Below, piece after piece: positions 62,219-64,000 of a stretch of DNA of 64,000 bases (positions within the stretch are counted from its first letter, which is position 1; every line of letters starts with the position of its first letter). The notes under the pieces were generated by a model, which ran no database searches, had not been told where the DNA came from, and worked only from the letters and a program-made list of their open reading frames with translations. Both the position numbers and the translations under genes were made by a program. Source of the stretch: Streptomyces sp. ST2-7A (GTDB lineage: Bacteria > Actinomycetota > Actinomycetes > Streptomycetales > Streptomycetaceae); assembly GCF_021390475.1 (NCBI RefSeq), contig NZ_JAJUWS010000022.1, positions 1-64,000 on the forward strand, given 5' to 3'.

Positions 62219-62923
62219 GGTGAACGGTCCCTTCGCCGGGGTCCGACCCGGTCGGGCCCCGTGTGGTGCGCTGATGGTGCGGTGCCCCTCTCCAACGTCC
62301 CGGGCGGGATCGGGGTGCCCCGGTCGGTGGTGGGTTTCGGTGCCCGGTCGCCCGCCCCGGGGGGCGGTGGGGCCGGCGGGGTGCGCCGAACCCCGGACGC
62401 GGCAGGGGAGTGCCGGGGCACGGAACGTCCCCCCGATCGGGGCCACGGCTCCCTCGGCACGGGTCCACCGGGGCCGGGGGCGTCCGGAGAGGGCCCGTCA
62501 GTGGTATCCGCCGGGGGAGACGCGTTGCCGGCCGGCCGGTGAACCGGTGGTGACGCGCGTGCGACGCGAGGAACACATCCGCAGGTCATGGCTCCCGCCG
62601 GTACGCCCGGAGCCGGCGGGACGGCGACCCCGGCGGAATGGAACCGGGCGGGACGGCGACGGGGAGGGCTTCGGCGGGGTTCCGGGAACACCGCCGCCGG
62701 CCGCTTCCGGCTCGTCCGCGCCCGGTCCCCCGGGGGAGCGACTTGCGCCTTCCCCTACGTCGGGGTCGATCCTGACCGGGTACCCCTAGGGGGCTCTGCG
62801 ACCACGTGATGACCCGCGCCCCCACGGGGTTCCCTCCCGGGGGCGATGAGTCACGACGCGCGGAACCCTAACCTCTGGGGTGGGATAAGGAATACGTCAG
62901 AAGATCGGGCAGGGGAGAGCATC
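62219..62923. other. Divergent region before the ABC transporter operon
   Basis: About 705 bp with no gene of natural character on either strand. The right end becomes more mixed (CCTAACCTCTGGGGTGGGAT, 62868-62887, followed by AAGGAATACGTCAG), the likely promoter of the transporter operon. An inverted repeat CGCCCCC...GGGGGCG lies near 62817-62844. Confidence 0.5.
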
Positions 62924-63715
62924 ATGGAAGCGGCGGCAACGCGGACGACCGCAGGAGACGACGGGGGCTCCGGCGGGACATCGGCCGCCCGCGCGGAAGG
63001 CGTCGTCAAGGCGTACGGGGAGGGCGAGACCCGCATCCTCGCGCTGAACGAGGTGAGCGTGGACATCGCCCGCGGTGCCCTCACCGCCATCATGGGCCCC
63101 TCCGGCTCGGGCAAGTCCACCCTCATGCACTGCCTGGCGGGCCTGGACTCGGTCACCTCCGGGCGGGTGTGGGTCGGTGACGCCGAGCTGACGGGTCTCT
63201 CCGACAAGCATCTCACCCGCCTGCGTCGGGACAACATCGGTTTCATCTTCCAGTCGTTCAACCTGCTGCCCACCCTCAGCGCGGCGGAGAACATCACCCT
63301 GCCGATGGACATCGCGGGCCGGAAGCCGGACCGGGAGTGGGTGGACCAGGTCATCGAGACGGTCGGGCTCTCCGACCGACTCGGTCACCGCCCCGCCCAG
63401 CTCTCCGGCGGTCAGCAGCAGCGGGTCGCCGTCGCCCGCGCGCTGGCCGCCAGGCCGGCGATCATCTTCGGTGACGAGCCGACCGGCAACCTCGACTCCC
63501 GGGCCGGCGCCGAGGTGCTGGACTTCCTGCGCCGTTCGGTGGACGACCTGGGACAGACCATCGTGATGGTCACCCACGACCCCACCGCCGCCGCGTACGC
63601 CGACCGCATCCTCTTCCTCGCGGACGGCGCGATCGTGGACGAGATGTTCGACCCCACCGCCGAGAAGGTGCTGGACCGGATGCGCGGCTTCGAGGCCCGG
63701 GGGCGCACGTCGTGA
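62924..63715 (+). CDS. ABC transporter ATP-binding protein (MacB/LolD type)
   Basis: This 263-residue protein has Walker A GPSGSGKSTLMHCLAGLD, the Q-loop in FIFQSFNLLPTLSAAENI, the signature LSGGQQQRVAVARALAARP, Walker B AIIFGDEPTGNLDSRAGAE and the H-loop VMVTHDP. The LFFQ/FNLLPTL context is typical of FtsE/LolD/MacB-type ATPases paired with FtsX permeases. GGGGAGAG precedes the ATG. Its stop overlaps the permease start (GTGA). Confidence 0.95.
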   Translation: MEAAATRTTAGDDGGSGGTSAARAEGVVKAYGEGETRILALNEVSVDIARGALTAIMGPSGSGKSTLMHCLAGLDSVTSGRVWVGDAELTGLSDKHLTRLRRDNIGFIFQSFNLLPTLSAAENITLPMDIAGRKPDREWVDQVIETVGLSDRLGHRPAQLSGGQQQRVAVARALAARPAIIFGDEPTGNLDSRAGAEVLDFLRRSVDDLGQTIVMVTHDPTAAAYADRILFLADGAIVDEMFDPTAEKVLDRMRGFEARGRTS

Positions 63716-64000
63716 GCGTCATGAAGACCTCCCTGCGCAACTTCTTCGCGCACAAGGGAAGGATGATCCTCTCCGGGCTGGCGGTGCTGCTCTCCGTCGC
63801 CTTCGTCTGCGGGACCCTCGTCTTCACGGCGACCATGCAGACCACCTTCGAGCGGCTCTTCGACGTCAGCGCCTCGAACGTCATGGTCACCCCCGGGTCG
63901 GGTGAGGAGGGCGCCACCGGCGGCGGCATCGACGATATGCCGTCGATGACCGGCCGCCCCGAGACCATGCCCGGCGACCTCGCCGACACCCTGCGCGGCG
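63712..64000 (+). CDS. FtsX-like ABC transporter permease, N-terminal part
   Basis: This is the first 96 codons only; the frame runs off the window. It starts VSVMKTSLRNFFAHKGRMIL, then a membrane helix (SGLAVLLSVAFVCGTLVFTA) and the start of an outer domain (MQTTFERLFDVSASNVMVTP, GSGEEGATGGGIDDMPS). This matches the MacB-type N-terminus before the periplasmic-core-like domain. It is coupled to the ATPase by a 4-base overlap. The substrate is unknown. Confidence 0.9.
   Translation, partial: MSVMKTSLRNFFAHKGRMILSGLAVLLSVAFVCGTLVFTATMQTTFERLFDVSASNVMVTPGSGEEGATGGGIDDMPSMTGRPETMPGDLADTLRG

Overview
This is a chromosomal segment of a high-GC Gram-positive actinomycete, almost certainly Streptomyces or a close relative. 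The GC content is very high throughout, GTG starts and 4-base stop/start overlaps are common, and there are typical streptomycete families: DUF397 with an XRE/DUF5753 partner, a LAxTG sortase substrate, and a tam/tamR pair. The core gene order (rsmI-tatD-rsmA-ispE-ABC-F, galTEK, tam/tamR, TetR-desaturase-ppc, pth-rplY-prs-glmU, mazG) matches the Streptomyces chromosome as I remember it; no alignment was run.

1-10,700 is an accessory block. Two type I-E CRISPR arrays in the same orientation, each with the same leader (183-1674 with 25 repeats; 4144-4720 with 10), bracket a small module: an XRE regulator with its DUF397 partner, divergent from three overlapping small genes. A class I lanthipeptide cluster of the FxLD type follows directly (4838-10441): an isoaspartyl-methyltransferase-like enzyme, a 57-residue precursor with an FDLD leader motif, a full-length LanB dehydratase and a LanC cyclase. 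No transporter, protease or cas gene is in the window. Beyond LanC lie a broken fragment of the neighbouring penicillin-binding protein gene and one solitary, nearly perfect CRISPR repeat (10679). The lan cluster is therefore flanked by CRISPR repeats on both sides at what looks like a recombination junction.

10,870-29,254 is mainly core: a maltokinase-cap-like protein, a lipoprotein penicillin-binding protein, protein O-mannosyltransferase, rsmI, a zinc-ribbon protein, tatD, rsmA, ispE and an ABC-F ATPase. A membrane-anchored beta-propeller protein, an atypical LuxR regulator, a MmyB-like regulator and an aldehyde dehydrogenase follow. 29,400-39,800 holds the galTEK operon, an alpha/beta hydrolase, a second atypical LuxR regulator, tamR/tam with two candidate operators, and a TetR-desaturase pair.

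39,782-64,000 holds ppc, a small membrane protein, a PrmC-like methyltransferase, a LAxTG surface protein, pth, a large peptidoglycan amidase, rplY, prs and glmU. Then come a DivIVA-like coiled-coil protein, a deaminase/SUKH-4 fusion coupled to an SMI1/KNR4 protein, mazG with a SurA-like lipoprotein, a DUF6716 protein, and a MacB/FtsX-type ABC transporter whose permease runs off the right edge.

The items most worth following are the CRISPR-flanked lanthipeptide cluster, the solitary repeat next to the PBP fragment, the paired TamR operators carrying opposed -35 boxes, the deaminase/SUKH locus, and two response regulators without the phospho-acceptor aspartate.
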